Part shown: one piece after another, positions 24,176 to 35,765 of the stretch
Layout: each line of letters opens with the position of its first letter
Numbering within the stretch: the first letter of the stretch is position 1
Assembly: GCA_009760855.2 (NCBI GenBank)
Contig: WPIO01000015.1
Location: forward strand, 4,951,501-5,011,500
Source of the DNA: Cristatella mucedo
Lineage: Eukaryota > Bryozoa > Phylactolaemata > Cristatellidae
DNA length: 60,000 bases
Direction of reading: 5' to 3'
Program-made: the position numbers and the translations under genes
Notes under the pieces: model-generated
Told to the model about the DNA's origin: nothing
Databases searched by the model: none
The model's input: the letters and a program-made list of their open reading frames with translations, nothing else

Positions 24176-24179
24176 CTGT

Positions 24180-25890
24180 CTTGCCTCACTGAAAAATTAT
24201 AAATAAGTCAGTCAATTTAGCTGGAAAGGTCTTGGTTACCAGATTGCCGTGTGGATAGTTCATAGTTCCTTCCTTGCTTTGAGCCGACCTAGGCTTTTAT
24301 AATGCCAAGGCTCACAGGGACGCACTGCATGCCAAGACAGTGATGCTCTTGGAGGGGGAGAGGCATCGGCACCCTCTGCACCAGATGCGGCATTTCCTAC
24401 ACGCTGATTTAGGGAGCACACGATATTCGAAATCGCAGCTGCCCACGGCGGCAGGCTCACAGAGAACGAAGGTTACCGTTTTATTGGCAGCAGATGGTCA
24501 CAGCAGCACATGCTGACCTAGCCACTCCTGCATGGCTGCCTCCTCCTCTGTACTGCTTTACCCTAAAGGAGACGCTCGCGAAAAGCAGCTCGTCTCTCGG
24601 AGGATACGGAAGTAAGCTGACCTGTGCACTGCCGAGGGCGCACGATATTGGCTAGTTACTTACGGCTTAGCAGCTTACGGCGGCAGGGGCTAATTGCCTA
24701 ATTATGGCTCGTCTTATTGGGTTCTCTAGTAGTCACATCCGTCGCTGTCAGACGGTGCGCGTGCATACATAGTTGGAACATATTCTGCAGCGATCGGGGA
24801 TGGCTTCTCCACCGTGGCGTCTGTTTTATTTAGGTGCTTAGCAGCCGCCGGTGCAAAGTACCATCAGCAGGCCTGCAAAAAGCAAGTCGGCATGCTGACC
24901 TATTCGGAGATCTGCTCACGGATCTAGGGTGGTTTGAAGAATGCAGTTCGCATTAAAACCAGTAATATGTAATCCAGTCGGATATTGCTCGCGTTCTACA
25001 AGAGATGTACAAAACGATGCCTCCCAAAATCAGCCGGGCAGCCGATCGCCGCCAGCTATCGGCCGCCCGCACTTAACGCTGATTCTTGAGGACCCAGCAT
25101 AATCCTCTTAGAGCGTGACAGGCTCAATTAGCCAGCAACTAATTCCATCCGACTTTCCGGCAGCAACGGGAGAACCGCCCATCCCACCCAGCGGTAGGGC
25201 ACGCCGAAGAGAGGAATTTGGCAGTAGCGATAGCAAACTAACTGCAGCAGCAAGGCTGGTGACCTTCTACTTATGCCACTCTCTTCTTCGGGCCACCACT
25301 TTGTACGTTGGCTGAGCTGGTGTCCAAAACGTTACATTTCCGTTCACTTTGCAGGGGCATTTTTATGGCTCGTTATACTTTCACCATGGCTACTGCTGTA
25401 CTGCTCCAGGGAAGCATTGCAGCTGATATTGGTGGCAGTTTTTGTACAGCCAATCCCACTGAATCTTCAGCCTTGGCCTTGGAGGGAGCCGGTGCATACG
25501 CTCTGGGTGAGCCCTGGGCTTCCTTAGTTGTGACCAGAGAGCTGTCGTTCACTGCAAAAGCTGCATTTTCGCGTTCAGTCTAGCTTCTGTTCTGCTCCAG
25601 ACTTGCTTCCTGTTTTGACGTAAGTGACACCAAGATTAGGACTGGTCAGGTACCTAATAAAGACTGAACAAAATCATTGAAGCTGAGAACGCATCTGCTT
25701 GTTGGCCACAACTGAATCAAGACTGAACAAACGTCCAATAGTAGGCAAGGTCGAGGGAACACCTTCTTCGTCTTCGTTCCTTTGAAAGATACGGCGCAGC
25801 AGTCACTAGGTTGGAACTGTGTGGAGCCGCTGGAACCCTATAAACACTTAGCTGCTGATAAATGCGGCTAAACGCTTTAGAATTTAAAAT
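24180..25890. other. Intron 1, nothing recognised
   Basis: No domain, repeat family or RNA gene identified. Open frames at 25273-25583 are short and featureless. Confidence 0.4.
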
Positions 25891-25892
25891 AA

Positions 25893-26012
25893 ATATTAGC
25901 TGATTCGACAGTCTCATTTATATTAGCGGCAGAAGGGCCTTAGTGGCTACTCACCACGGCTTATACTGGGCACTAGTGGGTCACCAGCTGCAGTACTCGA
26001 ATCAAAAGGCTG
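25893..26012 (-). mobile_element. SINE S1 fragment, reverse orientation
   Basis: TTAGCTGATTCGACAGTCTC, AGAAGGGCCTTAGTGGC and CAGTACTCGAATCAAA follow the reverse order of S1. Diverged and internally shortened. Confidence 0.55.
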
Positions 26013-26029
26013 AGAAGGATGCATAATAA

Positions 26030-26115
26030 TAATAAAAATAACAGTAATAGTAAAAAATTTTTATAAGAGAACTCAATCTGTTTCTAAGCACTTTTAATTT
26101 CCTACGAAGGAAGCA
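26030..26115 (-). repeat. Solo LINE-A-type tail, reverse orientation
   Basis: An AATAATAAAAATAA run, then AAGAGAACTCAATCTGTTTC and CTAAGCACTTTTAATT: degraded reverse of the terminal stem-loop. Confidence 0.6.
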
Positions 26116-26119
26116 CGAT

Positions 26120-27425
26120 CGAATGGTTAATGGTAGTAATGCAGCATATGTACTTTATGGGGGGCTAACACCCACGGTTGAACTTAGAGTTAGGTTCCTC
26201 AAGCCTCCTAACCCCTTTAGGACATTGGTAAAACATGGCTTCGCTCAGACGTAATAAGCGTTGCTGGTGGCCGTGGTTAAGAAATAAACTATATAGGTCT
26301 CTCGAAGTTTTCTTACATGGCAATCATACCGCAAGCCCACCGAATGACGGCACGCTTGCGATCAGACCTCCGACGAACGGCTCACCGATGCATCTTGCCT
26401 TGGCTAGCCCTCCCTTTTTGAGCCGGTGGTTTTCCTATGCCATAAATGCCCAGATTTTCAGGGCTGCTCGCGCTACTTGGCCAATGCCGCAATTCTTGCT
26501 AAGAGAATCTAGAGAAAATAATTCCGCAGTGGGAAGATAATTTGCCGAACCTAGGAAAGAAACAGTAGTAGCAAGCGAACTTCGGCGAAGCTCGGCAATA
26601 TGCTGCTCTCGGGGCTGCTGGGGTGCTTCGTGCATCGTGGCATTTCAGGCACCGCATTCTAAGCAGACTTATGTTTTCCTTATGCAAGTGCTCATGCATG
26701 CTTAGTAGTACTTTCGGTAAATTTAGCTACTCACCTCCGGCTTGGCAGCTGCCAAATACTTGGCATTATCGTCAGCGACCAATTATAAGCTGATATTTTC
26801 GAAGCGAGGCTTGCATTCGGTCCCAAATACGGTCACTAAAAATCTTATATCAAAACTTGGAAACTTAAGAAGCAGGTCGTAATAAGACTTTTCCCCCCAA
26901 AAATCTCCAGAGTCTGCATCGCTGTGAATGTGTTCAGACCATTTTGGGAGTGTTCTGGACTTGGCCCCTATCTGCAAGTTCTCCTGGACCTCCCCAGAAG
27001 CTTTCGTGACCACTGGTCACCAAAATCCTTCACGAGCGCCTGGGCATCATCGAGCTGCATCAGCGCGTTCCTAACTCAGTGCGAGATGGCAGAGAATCCA
27101 CGCCGACGGGCGCCGATCATCTGCGTGAGCCTTTACACCATGCTCCGTCTAGCGGATCCGTGGCAGGTCAGCTTTTATTACTATTTACGAACGGCCCGTG
27201 GTAATATCGAGAGGCTTCAAATAATGGGGTACCCAAGTGTGTTATTCCAGGGAAGTATCAGATCACAGTATGTAGTCTTTCTTTTGTCCATGCAACTTCT
27301 AAGCACAAGCTGGGGTTTTATTTTTGTGCGTGCATATAGCACACGCCTGCATCTGCATCGTTGATCCCTCTTCATGCATTGCAGCATCTTAAAGTCTTCT
27401 ACCTCCCTTGCAGCATGTTTTTCGG
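26120..27425. other. Intron 1, nothing recognised
   Basis: No feature supported; open frames such as 26924-27364 show no domain. Confidence 0.4.
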
Positions 27426-27429
27426 ACAT

Positions 27430-28240
27430 TCGCGCTTGGATTTCAGGAAAACTATTACCGAAATTAAAAACTGTAGAACCAAGTCAATCGTCGTGGAAAC
27501 AACTGGTGTAAATCAGAAACTGAAAACCCTTATTATCAGATGTGCTCAGCCAGCATGTCTCCAGTAGACACTGAGCAGTATCTAGGTATCATGTTCCAAA
27601 ATGACACCCCCCCCCGATTAGATGACCACACCGACTCTACAGTCAAGTCAGCTTAAGAATAACAAAAATACTTTTACATGCTAGAATTCAACTGCCTGTC
27701 TATACATTTGTAAATAGCTACTGACAGATGATAATTCGTGAACGATTGGAGCAAAACTCGGCTGCCAGGCATTATTTTCGTGAAAGTCACAACTGCCACA
27801 TTAAACCACTTGCTATCGACCATCACAGGCTCCTCATCAATTGGCGTATCCGTGTCAAGTTTTTATCTCTCACTTGTGAAATTCTTCATTCTCTAACCCT
27901 GCCTTACCTCTCAGTAACAGTTCCTAATCAGGCTTCCCATCGAGCGTCTCCTAGGCTGGCCGTTCTCTCGCGTGCCCCTGACGAATCTCAAGTCTTTTGA
28001 AGACCGTTCGTAAATTTCCTTTTCTCCAAAGGCTGCGACTTACTACCGATCACGACGTTGCCGAATTTGATAAAATTTAAAAAAAGCTAAAAACCCACAT
28101 GCTCCTCGTATCTGACATCGCTCTGTTTAAATTCTCATTTGTGTGCTTGTGCGTGGCTGAAATTGTGCAGGTTCTCACTAGCCAATTGAAATGCTTTGTG
28201 TACAGAAATCTTAGCGGGCCTAGAAAGGAAATTAGTTCTT
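27430..28240 (+). mobile_element. LINE-A copy, strongly decayed
   Basis: LINE-A blocks in order: a KTKSIVVETTGVNQKLK-like segment, QNSAARHYFRESHNCHIKPL near 27750 (compare QNSAARLVCRERCICHITTL at 30510), then IRVKFLSLTCEILHSLTLPY. Stops and frameshifts are frequent. Confidence 0.7.
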
Positions 28241-28261
28241 CAGGTTATAAGTGGAATTTAA

Positions 28262-28350
28262 AAATAATGATAATAATAATGCACTCGATAAAGCACCCTC
28301 AGATAACTCAATCTCTTTCTAGGTGCTTTACATTTGCTGCAAAGGGATAC
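28262..28350 (-). repeat. LINE-A tail, reverse orientation
   Basis: ATAATAATAATGCACTCGAT, AAAGCACCCTCAGATAACTC, CTAGGTGCTTTACATTTGCT: clear reverse of the LINE-A terminal module. Confidence 0.82.
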
Positions 28351-28399
28351 TAATATTCGTATTTCGAGAGTTGATGGTTGTTCGACTGAATATTTTTGC

Positions 28400-28620
28400 A
28401 GTACACTCTAAACCTAATAGACTTTCAGTGCTCCTACGGTAGCCAACTGACTCGTCTCAGGCGACAAAGAGACAATGGGAGGCATTGCTGAGCCAGGAGG
28501 CAGTCAAGAGAGAAGTTTCTTGGAGTTAGCAGTTCAAGACATCCGGAAAAGATGTGCCAGAGTAGGCCGCAGGAGAGTAGATGTCGTGACGTAAAATTTG
28601 TGCAAATGGTTTCGCCATTC
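28400..28620 (-). mobile_element. LINE-B 3' UTR fragment, reverse orientation
   Basis: GGTAGCCAACTGACTCGTCT, CGACAAAGAGACAATGGGAG and GCCGCAGGAGAGTAGATGTC are the reverse of LINE-B 3' UTR blocks seen at 41640-41830. Confidence 0.72.
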
Positions 28621-28765
28621 CAGGGCCTGTGGGTCAGATTGAGAATTTCGGTTTGTGTCCGTCGATCGAAAAGAAGCTAGCTTCTCTGGCAACATTGGTC
28701 TACCTATTCGCGGCCTTGGCACCTCCAATGTTTTCAAGGCCGGACGAGAAAAACATAAAAATAAA

Positions 28766-28945
28766 AGCTGATTCAACAACCCTATTTGTCTAGCGGCTGA
28801 ATAGCTTTAAAGCCTGTTGCCACCGTTTGTAGTTGGCAAGAAAGGATATCGCCCAGTGCAGGATTCGATTTCTCGACATCCGTCGCGAAGAGCGAGCAGC
28901 TTCCTCGCTTAGGGCAATCGCGGCCCTAATGAGCCGAGCAGGCGC
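28766..28945 (-). mobile_element. SINE S1 copy, reverse orientation
   Basis: AGCTGATTCAACAACCCTAT, GCCCAGTGCAGGATTCGATT and GCGAAGAGCGAGCAGCTTCC run in reverse S1 order with a B-box complement near 28859-28870. Confidence 0.65.
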
Positions 28946-28983
28946 GTGCTGAGCGCCCTCTAATGGGGGAGGGCGCTCAGCAC
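28946..28983. repeat. Foldback, 15-bp perfect stem
   Basis: GTGCTGAGCGCCCTC, loop of 8, GAGGGCGCTCAGCAC. It abuts the end of an S1 copy. Confidence 0.92.
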
Positions 28984-28989
28984 CGTGCT

Positions 28990-29685
28990 TCAAAACCCAG
29001 AAGCGGCTATTTCGAGAATTATTCACGCTGGTCATCGATCCATCAGCGACCTTCCATCGTTAAACTCACTCTGTGCAACTGAACTTTGCATCGCTATTTA
29101 CCAGAACCCCAGGCAAGCTGGCGCCTTGCTTCCTCGGCAGCTTCCATAGACCGGCTTTTTTCACAGCCGTGCTGGAGCGCAAGGACTCAAGTCTATGATC
29201 CAAAGATTAAGAAGACTGCCCTTTCTACCTCCTCTCTCTCGTTCAGTCTGTTTCTCGTCTTGCTCTCTTTTTCTTTCTTTACGTTGCTCTTCCCTTCCCT
29301 CTCTCTCTCTCTCTCTCTTTATCTCTCACTGTTCTAGGCATCTCTCTTCGTCTGTTTCTCCCTGTTGCTCTCTAACCAGCTCTTTCGCTGTCCCAGTGTC
29401 ACCTCTATATCTCTCGATCGTGCGATCCTTTACAGTATCACCATTCTTCTTCCGAATTCTCTAAATTTGTGCAAGTAGCAGCTCCGAATTAAAGATCGAT
29501 CTGCTGAATGTTCGCTATATCGGCGATCGCCGGTACTCGAAAACAACTAAGCTGGCATCTTATCCACATTTTAGCTGATGACCAGCCCTCTTGCTTTTAT
29601 CTGTCGCGTGCACAGATAGCCAGTAGAAAGGTGGCTCTCATTACGTAGTTCAGCTGGATAACTGCATTGACGAACGGACCGTTCA
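28990..29685. other. Intron 1, CT-rich patch only
   Basis: CT-rich low complexity at about 29225-29335. Nothing else recognised before LINE-A starts near 29690. Confidence 0.45.
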
Positions 29686-29689
29686 AAAA

Positions 29690-31125
29690 AGTAGTACCGC
29701 CCAGTCTCCCTTCTACCATTCCTATAAAAGAAACTGGAACGGGTCGTGGCAGACCAGCTGACCTCATTTATTGAAATCTCAAACCTTGCTACTAAGTTCC
29801 GGTCTGGCTTTAGAGCTAATCTCTCCACAGAATCAGCATTGCTTTGGGTATACAACGACTTACTTAGGAATGCAGACATGGGTTGAGTGTATCTGCTTGT
29901 TTTGCTCGATCTTTCGGCAGCTTTTGATACCATCGTTCATAAAGTTCTTCTAGAGTGCCTCTCATCTCGCCTGGGCATCACTGGCATTTCTCTACAATGT
30001 TTCAGATCATATCTCAGTGGGAGACTCCAGAGTATTGACGTGAATGGACAAAGATCACCCGAGGTACCTCTGAAATATGGGGTACCTCAGGGCTCCGTGC
30101 TAGGGCCGGTTCTTTTCATGGTTTATGCTCTCTCTCTCTCTCTGGCTGGTGTGATTGCCAATTCTAAAACTAAACGATGATAGAAATAATTAACTAGGTA
30201 TCGCTGAACCCAGTGTGATTCAGAAATTGGAAAGGCTGATGCTCAAAATTGGCTCTGCCAGATTAGCTCCTGTTGTATCAGCTCGAAATCTAGGTTTCAT
30301 GTTCTAAAGTGACCTCTCGTAAGACGACCACATCAGCTCCACAGTAAAACTGCCTACTTTCAGCTGCATAACGTTGCTAAAAATCGGGCTTGTTTAGATA
30401 AGGGTAACACGTCTAAGTTGGTCCATGCATTTGTGACATCCCGTCTTGACTTCCTTAACTCGCTGCTTGCTGGCCTACCGGCATGTGTAATCAGGCGATT
30501 ACAGCTGGTGCAAAACTCTGCAGCTAGGCTTGTCTGTCGTGAACGTTGCATTTGCCACATCACAACACTTCTCGCCGACCTGCACTGGCTACAAGTAAAG
30601 CAACGGATCGATTTCAAGGTTTTATCGCTCACTTTTAGGTCACTTCATTCTTTAGCTCCAGCCTATCTCTCAGATGTACTTCCCCACCAGGCCAAGCATC
30701 GTACCACCCTCTTTTCGGAATCCAGCAGTTTACCACTACCTCGTACAAACCTCAAAGCCTTCGGAGACGGTGCATTTAGTTCGCATGCTCCCAAAGCCTG
30801 AAAATCCCTCCCGACTTGCGTCAGAACGTCCCCTGACTTGACAACATTTAAAAAGAACTTAAAAACACATATTTAGGACAGCATTTAATGGGTCCCTGTG
30901 ATTCGTCCTTCATGTGCTCATGCGTGCTGACACTGCATGCTGCCACTAACCACGTTTGCATGCTTACCCTGTGCATGTCACCCCTAACCACGTTGTTCAT
31001 GTTGTTTATCAAACATGATATTACTCACGATTCAATCGCAATTCCATTCGCTGCAAATGTAAAGCGCCTAGGAAGAGATTGAGTTCTCCGAGAGTGCTTT
31101 ATCAAGTGCACTATTATTCATATTG
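29690..31125 (+). mobile_element. LINE-A copy, reverse transcriptase to 3' end, internally deleted
   Basis: Runs from the YRPV block of the reverse transcriptase through LLDLSAAFDTI (29910), GVPQGSVLGPVLF (30081), the C-terminal HITTLLADLHWLQ region (30560) and the 3' stem-loop with an ATT end. The first Asp-containing block (LDLSAAFD) is present, but the YADD block is missing: a deletion joins GATTGCCAA directly to TTCTAAAACTAAACG. Stops occur at TGGGTTGAGTG near 29880 and at TTCTAA near 30302. Dead copy. Confidence 0.92.
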
Positions 31126-31149
31126 TTATTATAATCTTGGTTTATTATC

Positions 31150-31312
31150 AAGCCGTGACTGCGCACTAGGCAAGGCGGTCTCTTTTAACGACCTCGGTCC
31201 CGAGGTCGGGTTCCAAGCTTACGGTGGGCGATCGTTTACTGCGTCTGCGGTGGTGGTAATAAACGTCACGACTTTTCTGTCGCTATGCAAAAGAGGCTAT
31301 TAAATCAGCAGT
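31150..31312 (+). mobile_element. SINE S1 copy
   Basis: AGCCGTGACTGCGCACTAGG head, CGACCTCGGTCCCGAGGTCG, a damaged B box GGTTCCAAGCT, then the body and TTAAATCAGC tail. Confidence 0.82.
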
Positions 31313-31619
31313 CTTCCTTTTTATTAGCAACCTCTCTACTGCTTCGACGCGTAAACATCCACTAGTCAATTTTTCTGTTACTAAAAGTTAAGTACTTTCT
31401 TCTCCACTTCAATGTTTGCTCAATTTACTTTAGCCGACCACTAGTGGGACGAAAGAGGAGCTTGAACGCCAAAGTGTGCCCCTTTAAAGGTTCCATTTGC
31501 AGTAGCAAATAGTGTCTCGTAGTCTGTGTTTGATTTCGTAGGCTGCCGATCCGGTTCTACTTTTCCAGCTATCTATTATCTCGCCAAATGAGCCAAAGGT
31601 CCCCGGGTCGTAGCCCAGG

Positions 31620-31772
31620 CGTTAGCAGCTCGAACTTCATGACAAGGTTAGGTTCGGAGTCGCGTAGTTTTGAGTCCTGTAATGAGGAATCCTGTATTGT
31701 CTAGTGCAAGCGAAGATGATAGCCCTTAAGGCTCTAAGGCGCCATATAAACGAGGCCTGTAAAGCTGATAAA
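31620..31772 (+). mobile_element. SINE S1 relative, diverged
   Basis: GTTTTGAGTCCTGTAATGAG (B-box region), CAAGCGAAGATGATAGCCCT and AACGAGGCCTGTAAAGCTGA keep S1 order at low identity. Confidence 0.55.
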
Positions 31773-31954
31773 CATTTAATTTGAAATGATGAGCAAGATG
31801 GATTGCATTATAAAGAGCACTTCAGCCTAGTGGAAACTTAGACTTCACGCCTTATCGGGTCGATTAATTAGTTGATTGTCGTTAATTCCGAACCATGAGG
31901 TCACAGGTTCAAAAAAGTAGCAGTCGTGCACGTGTATCGGCTCTGGCAGTACAT

Positions 31955-32940
31955 CTGTTGCATCTGTACAAAATCTCGGTGTCCTGTTCCAAAGATACCC
32001 TTCAGGCGACGACCACATCATCTCCGGAGTCAAGTCTCCGTACTTTGAGCTATGCAGCATTGCTAAAAATTCAGGCCTGCTTCGACAGGGATACGGCATT
32101 CATATTGACCCAAGCATGTTTGACATGCCGTCTCGAACTTTGTAACTCGCTGCTTGCTAGTTAACCGGCCTGTGCAATCAGACGCTTGCAGTTGGTATAA
32201 AGCTCTGCAGGTATGCTTGTCTGTCGTAAGCGTCGCAGTTGCCACATCATGCCCCTTATCGTCGACCTGCTCCAGCTACACATCGACTTCAAGGTTCTGT
32301 CACTGAATTGCAGGTCCCTTCATTCTCTGGCTTCAGCCTACCTATCAGTACTACTCACCCCCAGGCTAAGCATCGTATCGCACGCTTTTCTCAATCAAAT
32401 CTTTTAGCTATACTTAGTATGAACCTCAAATCCTCCAGAGTGATGGCACACTAGGTAAGGTGGTTGCTATTCATGACCTCGGTCCCGATGTCGTGTGTTC
32501 GAATCCTGTGGTGGGCGATCCTATATCGCGACTGCAAGGGGTGGTGATGACCGTAAAGGTTCTTCTGTTGCTACAAAAAAGAGGCTGTTAAATCGGCTCT
32601 TATTATTATTAGGGAACGTGTCTTTAGTTTGTATGCTCCTGAAGCCTGCAAATCACCTGTGAATGAGTTCACCACATCTTACGACTTGACATTTGAAAAA
32701 TCTAAAACACACCCGTTTCTCGCAGCATTTGATGGGTCCTTGTGATTCGTTATTTGTGTGGGTACGCGTGCTGACTCTGTGCATGCTACCACTAACCGTT
32801 ATAACATGTTAGCAATGCACATGTTACCTCTAGCTGTCTTATGCTTGTAGAAATTGTTCATGTTGCCTTAACCAATTCACAGTGATTTCTTTACATCATA
32901 TGTAGAGTGCTTGGACAGGGTTAAATTCTCCGAGACACCC
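31955..32940 (+). mobile_element. LINE-A copy interrupted by SINE S1
   Basis: LINE-A blocks from CTGTTGCATCTGTACAAAAT through KRRSCHIMPLIVDL, the LNCRSLHSLASAYLS segment and ATGAACCTCAAATCCTCC stop at 32436, then resume at GTGTCTTTAGTTTGTATGCT (32611) after an S1 copy. The 3' part runs to about 32940 with a decayed stem-loop. Confidence 0.82.
32437..32611 (+). mobile_element. SINE S1 copy nested in LINE-A
   Basis: GTGATGGCACACTAGGTAAG head, B box GTTCGAATCC at about 32498, body and TTATTATTATTAGGG end. It splits a LINE-A copy at homologous positions, so it inserted later. A clear target-site duplication was not identified. Confidence 0.88.
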
Positions 32941-32944
32941 GTTC

Positions 32945-33535
32945 TGTTATTCGTCATTCAAATTATTAGCAGCCCAAGGCAAGCTTGACGTCGCTCAGTC
33001 GAAGCGTCGGTGGAACGCGTCTCTGCCGACGGGATTCGTGAAAGACTGAAAGCCTCAATTTACTTAAAAAAAGTCGATCTTTAACGTTCAAAACCAGTGG
33101 GTGGATCAGGATATATTAGTCAGCATTTTATGTTATAGCCATCTAGTGAGCATATGAGTAGGCCGTTTCCCGGGCCATGCCGCCGATGAGAAGCGAAACC
33201 TCTCGCGGCAGCCATCTGTATCATATATGTGCACCAGCACAGAGGCTCTAATTAAATGCTAGCCGCCAGGTCAGGGCAGAGAGGCCTGCGTGTAGATTAA
33301 TCTCCGTAATCAAGCCTGTAAAAGACAGATGAGAAGTAGGCCACTTGCGGTTCCTGTGAATGTTAGAGGCCTGGTTAAGCTTGTTAGGGTGGCACATGGC
33401 GATCGATGCCTCATTCTGTTTTTTTAATACTCTCAGTGCGACGCCGCAGCCCGACAGCATAGTGCTCGATGAACTTCAGCTGCATGGCCAATCTAGCTGA
33501 AGTGCTCAGCTGCTTCTATTATGTAGGCCTTAGTT
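32945..33535. other. Intron 1, nothing recognised
   Basis: No gene or repeat family supported. Confidence 0.4.
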
Positions 33536-33537
33536 CC

Positions 33538-33700
33538 GGAAAAAAATATATTCATTTGTATAGCGCCCTAAGAGAACTTAATCTCTGTTCAGGCGCTTCC
33601 CATGTGCCACGGGGCTCGAGCCCAAGACCTCGGCCTGACCTTGGTCGAGGCGAGCACCTTGGTTAGATCGGTCAGACCTTCGTCCGCCGTCCATCCTACG
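33538..33700 (-). mobile_element. SINE S2 copy
   Basis: Tail first in plus orientation: TTTGTATAGCGCCCTAAGAG, CTTAATCTCTGTTCAGGCGC, then GGGGCTCGAGCCCAAGACCT (reverse of the B-box area) and a tRNA-like head. Confidence 0.82.
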
Positions 33701-33721
33701 GTCAAGTTAAAAACCAACCGG

Positions 33722-33805
33722 CATGATAATAATAATAATTACTAGATTTGCATAGCGCCTTCAGAGAACTAATTCTCTTTCTAGGCACTTTACAAATGCT
33801 GTTTA
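33722..33805 (-). repeat. LINE-A-type tail, reverse orientation
   Basis: AATAATAATAATTACTAG, GCATAGCGCCTTCAGAGAAC, CTAGGCACTTTACAAATGCT. Confidence 0.78.
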
Positions 33806-33809
33806 GAAA

Positions 33810-34324
33810 GCAATCGTCTGGTTGGGTTTGCCATATACTAAATTGCTCACCCAGTAAGTTTTGCCTGAGCTTGGATTATCGAAAATTTGTTACAAACCGA
33901 CGCCCGCTAGGCACACATGGCACGCTTTCCTGGGCGTGTCACAATTTCCGGTAGAGATAATGGAAGACTTACTCGGTGGACGCATTTTTGCTGTTCCTTT
34001 CTCTCCGAGGGGCCTGCTGTCGAGGCAATATCTCAAGCAAGCTTTCACATGCACATTCAGTAAGGGTCCGATAAGTGCACACCATATTGAACGCCTCGAG
34101 CCCAAGCCGACGAGTGTACATTCATCGCAAGTTTCACTGATCGAATTGATTGTACACGCCCCACGAAAGGTCGCCGATCGACGCTCGATTGACGAGACTC
34201 CAGAAGCAGAGCTTCGAATTCGCGTAAGCGTTGTTTCAATAATTCGTGTCACTACTTACACGCGAGTGCGGAGTGGTCCTAGAGCAGTGGTAGTGCACCA
34301 CATGTCCATGCGATCGGACAAGAG
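33810..34324. other. Intron 1, nothing recognised
   Basis: Frames at 33861-34328 and 33890-34252 overlap on opposite strands and show no domain. Confidence 0.4.
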
Positions 34325-34376
34325 ATAATAATATTGCACTTGATAAAGCGCCCTCAGAGAACTTAATCTCTTTCTA

Positions 34377-34407
<31 letters not shown>

Positions 34408-34723
34408 GAGGGAGAGGTAGAGAGATAGGGGAAGGGAAAGAGAGAGGGAGGAGAGAGGGGCGGAGAAAGTGAGAGGGAGAGAGAGATGGAGGAGCAGAGA
34501 GAGAAAGAGAAAGAGAGGGAGGGAGGGAGAGGGAAAGAGAGAGGGAGCGAGCGAGAGAAAGGGAGAGGGAGAGAGAGACAGGGAGGGAGAGAGAGGGAAA
34601 GAGAGACAGTGGGAAAGAGAGGGTAGAGGAGGGAGGGAGGGGATAGGGAGAGAGAGAGAAAGAGAGAGAGAGAAAGAGAGAGAGAGAGAGCAGAGAGAGA
34701 GGGAGAGAGAGAGAGAGAGAAAG
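34325..34723. repeat. LINE-A tail fused to GA-rich tract
   Basis: A reverse LINE-A tail (CTTGATAAAGCGCCCTCAGA, CTTAATCTCTTTCTAAGAGA) passes directly into about 350 bases of GA/GGA purine repeat. The Ser/Leu-rich and Arg/Glu-rich frames are its translation. Confidence 0.88.
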
Positions 34724-35235
34724 ACCGCACGTGCACACTCAGCAGCACCGAATACCTCTCGCGAGTCGCACGAAAGTCCGCTCGACGCTTCCGTCGGCTT
34801 ACTCGCTCATTTTCTCGGATCACCAGCCGAGAGCGAGCGAAACTCGAGCAGCGAGCGAGTAGGCGCGTCGCGTGCAGTCAGTCCTCGTCGCCGTGCCGTT
34901 TAAGTCCGCCACAGGATAGCGATGGCACGAGTGGCGCTAAGCTGCCGCTGACGCGATCCCTGCTGCTGTCAACCCCATCCGCGTTTCCAGCGCGCCGAGA
35001 AGGGGACTGACGCCGCTCGAGCCTGCTGGACGGTCGTTGCGCGCCGCTTTGCTGACTGACGCTGGCCCATTTCAGCCGCAGTTCTTACCGAAGCGCTCGC
35101 CGTGAGAAGACGCCCGCGAGCAGCCAGCGAGCCCGACGCAGTCAGCCAATCGACGCGGCCGCGAACGAGCTGTCGCGCCGAACGCACACACATACCGCTT
35201 TATAGCCGTGATCGCTCGACGGCTTACAATTATGA
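34724..35235. other. Intron 1, moderately GC-rich
   Basis: No gene recognised; open frames on both strands lack domains. Confidence 0.4.
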
Positions 35236-35385
35236 GCTTATAAAAATTCATTCGTAAAGTGCCATAAGAGAACTCAATCACCATTCAGACGCTTCACGTA
35301 CGTCACTGGGCTCGAGCCCCATGACCTCGGCCAGGCCGCACGGCCAGGACGAGCACCCGAAACCGCTGGGCCAAACCGGGGCGGT
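35236..35385 (-). mobile_element. SINE S2 copy
   Basis: TTCGTAAAGTGCCATAAGAG, CAGACGCTTCACGTACGTCA, TGGGCTCGAGCCCCATGACC and a CCGCTGGGCCAAACCGG end, which is the reverse of an A-box-like TTTGGCCCAGCGG. Confidence 0.82.
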
Positions 35386-35509
35386 GCCTCCGAGCCGAGC
35401 GGCGCGCTCTTTCAGCGCGTCCCTCCGAATGCTCACAAGGCTACGCTCGATTGTCAGAGTACTCTACACAGGTAGGTGCCCTAATGAAGTATAGGAAATA
35501 TGAATTCAT

Positions 35510-35765
35510 GCATTCAGCGCCCTAAAAGAACTTGACCGCTGTTCTGGTGCTTCGCGTGAGCCGCCGGGCTCTAGCTAATAATTATAAGCTAATAATTTTA
35601 TATAATATATATAATATAATTTAATATATAATATATAATATAGTATATAATTTAATATATAAAATAATATAATTTAATTGAGCTCCGGGAGTGGTGCTTC
35701 GCGTGAGCCGCCGGGCTCTAGCTAACGACCTCGGTCGTTAGTGGCGAGCCGCTAGTCAACTTCAG
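35510..35765 (-). mobile_element. SINE S2 copy split by an AT-rich block with 34-bp flanking repeats
   Basis: Tail remnant CAGCGCCCTAAAAGAACTTG, then a perfect 34-base direct repeat at 35545-35578 and 35692-35725 around 113 bases of TATAAT-rich sequence. A palindrome at 35722-35741 follows. Confidence 0.75.
35722..35741. repeat. Short foldback, 9-bp perfect stem
   Basis: CTAACGACC, loop TC, GGTCGTTAG, inside the rearranged S2 copy. Confidence 0.85.
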
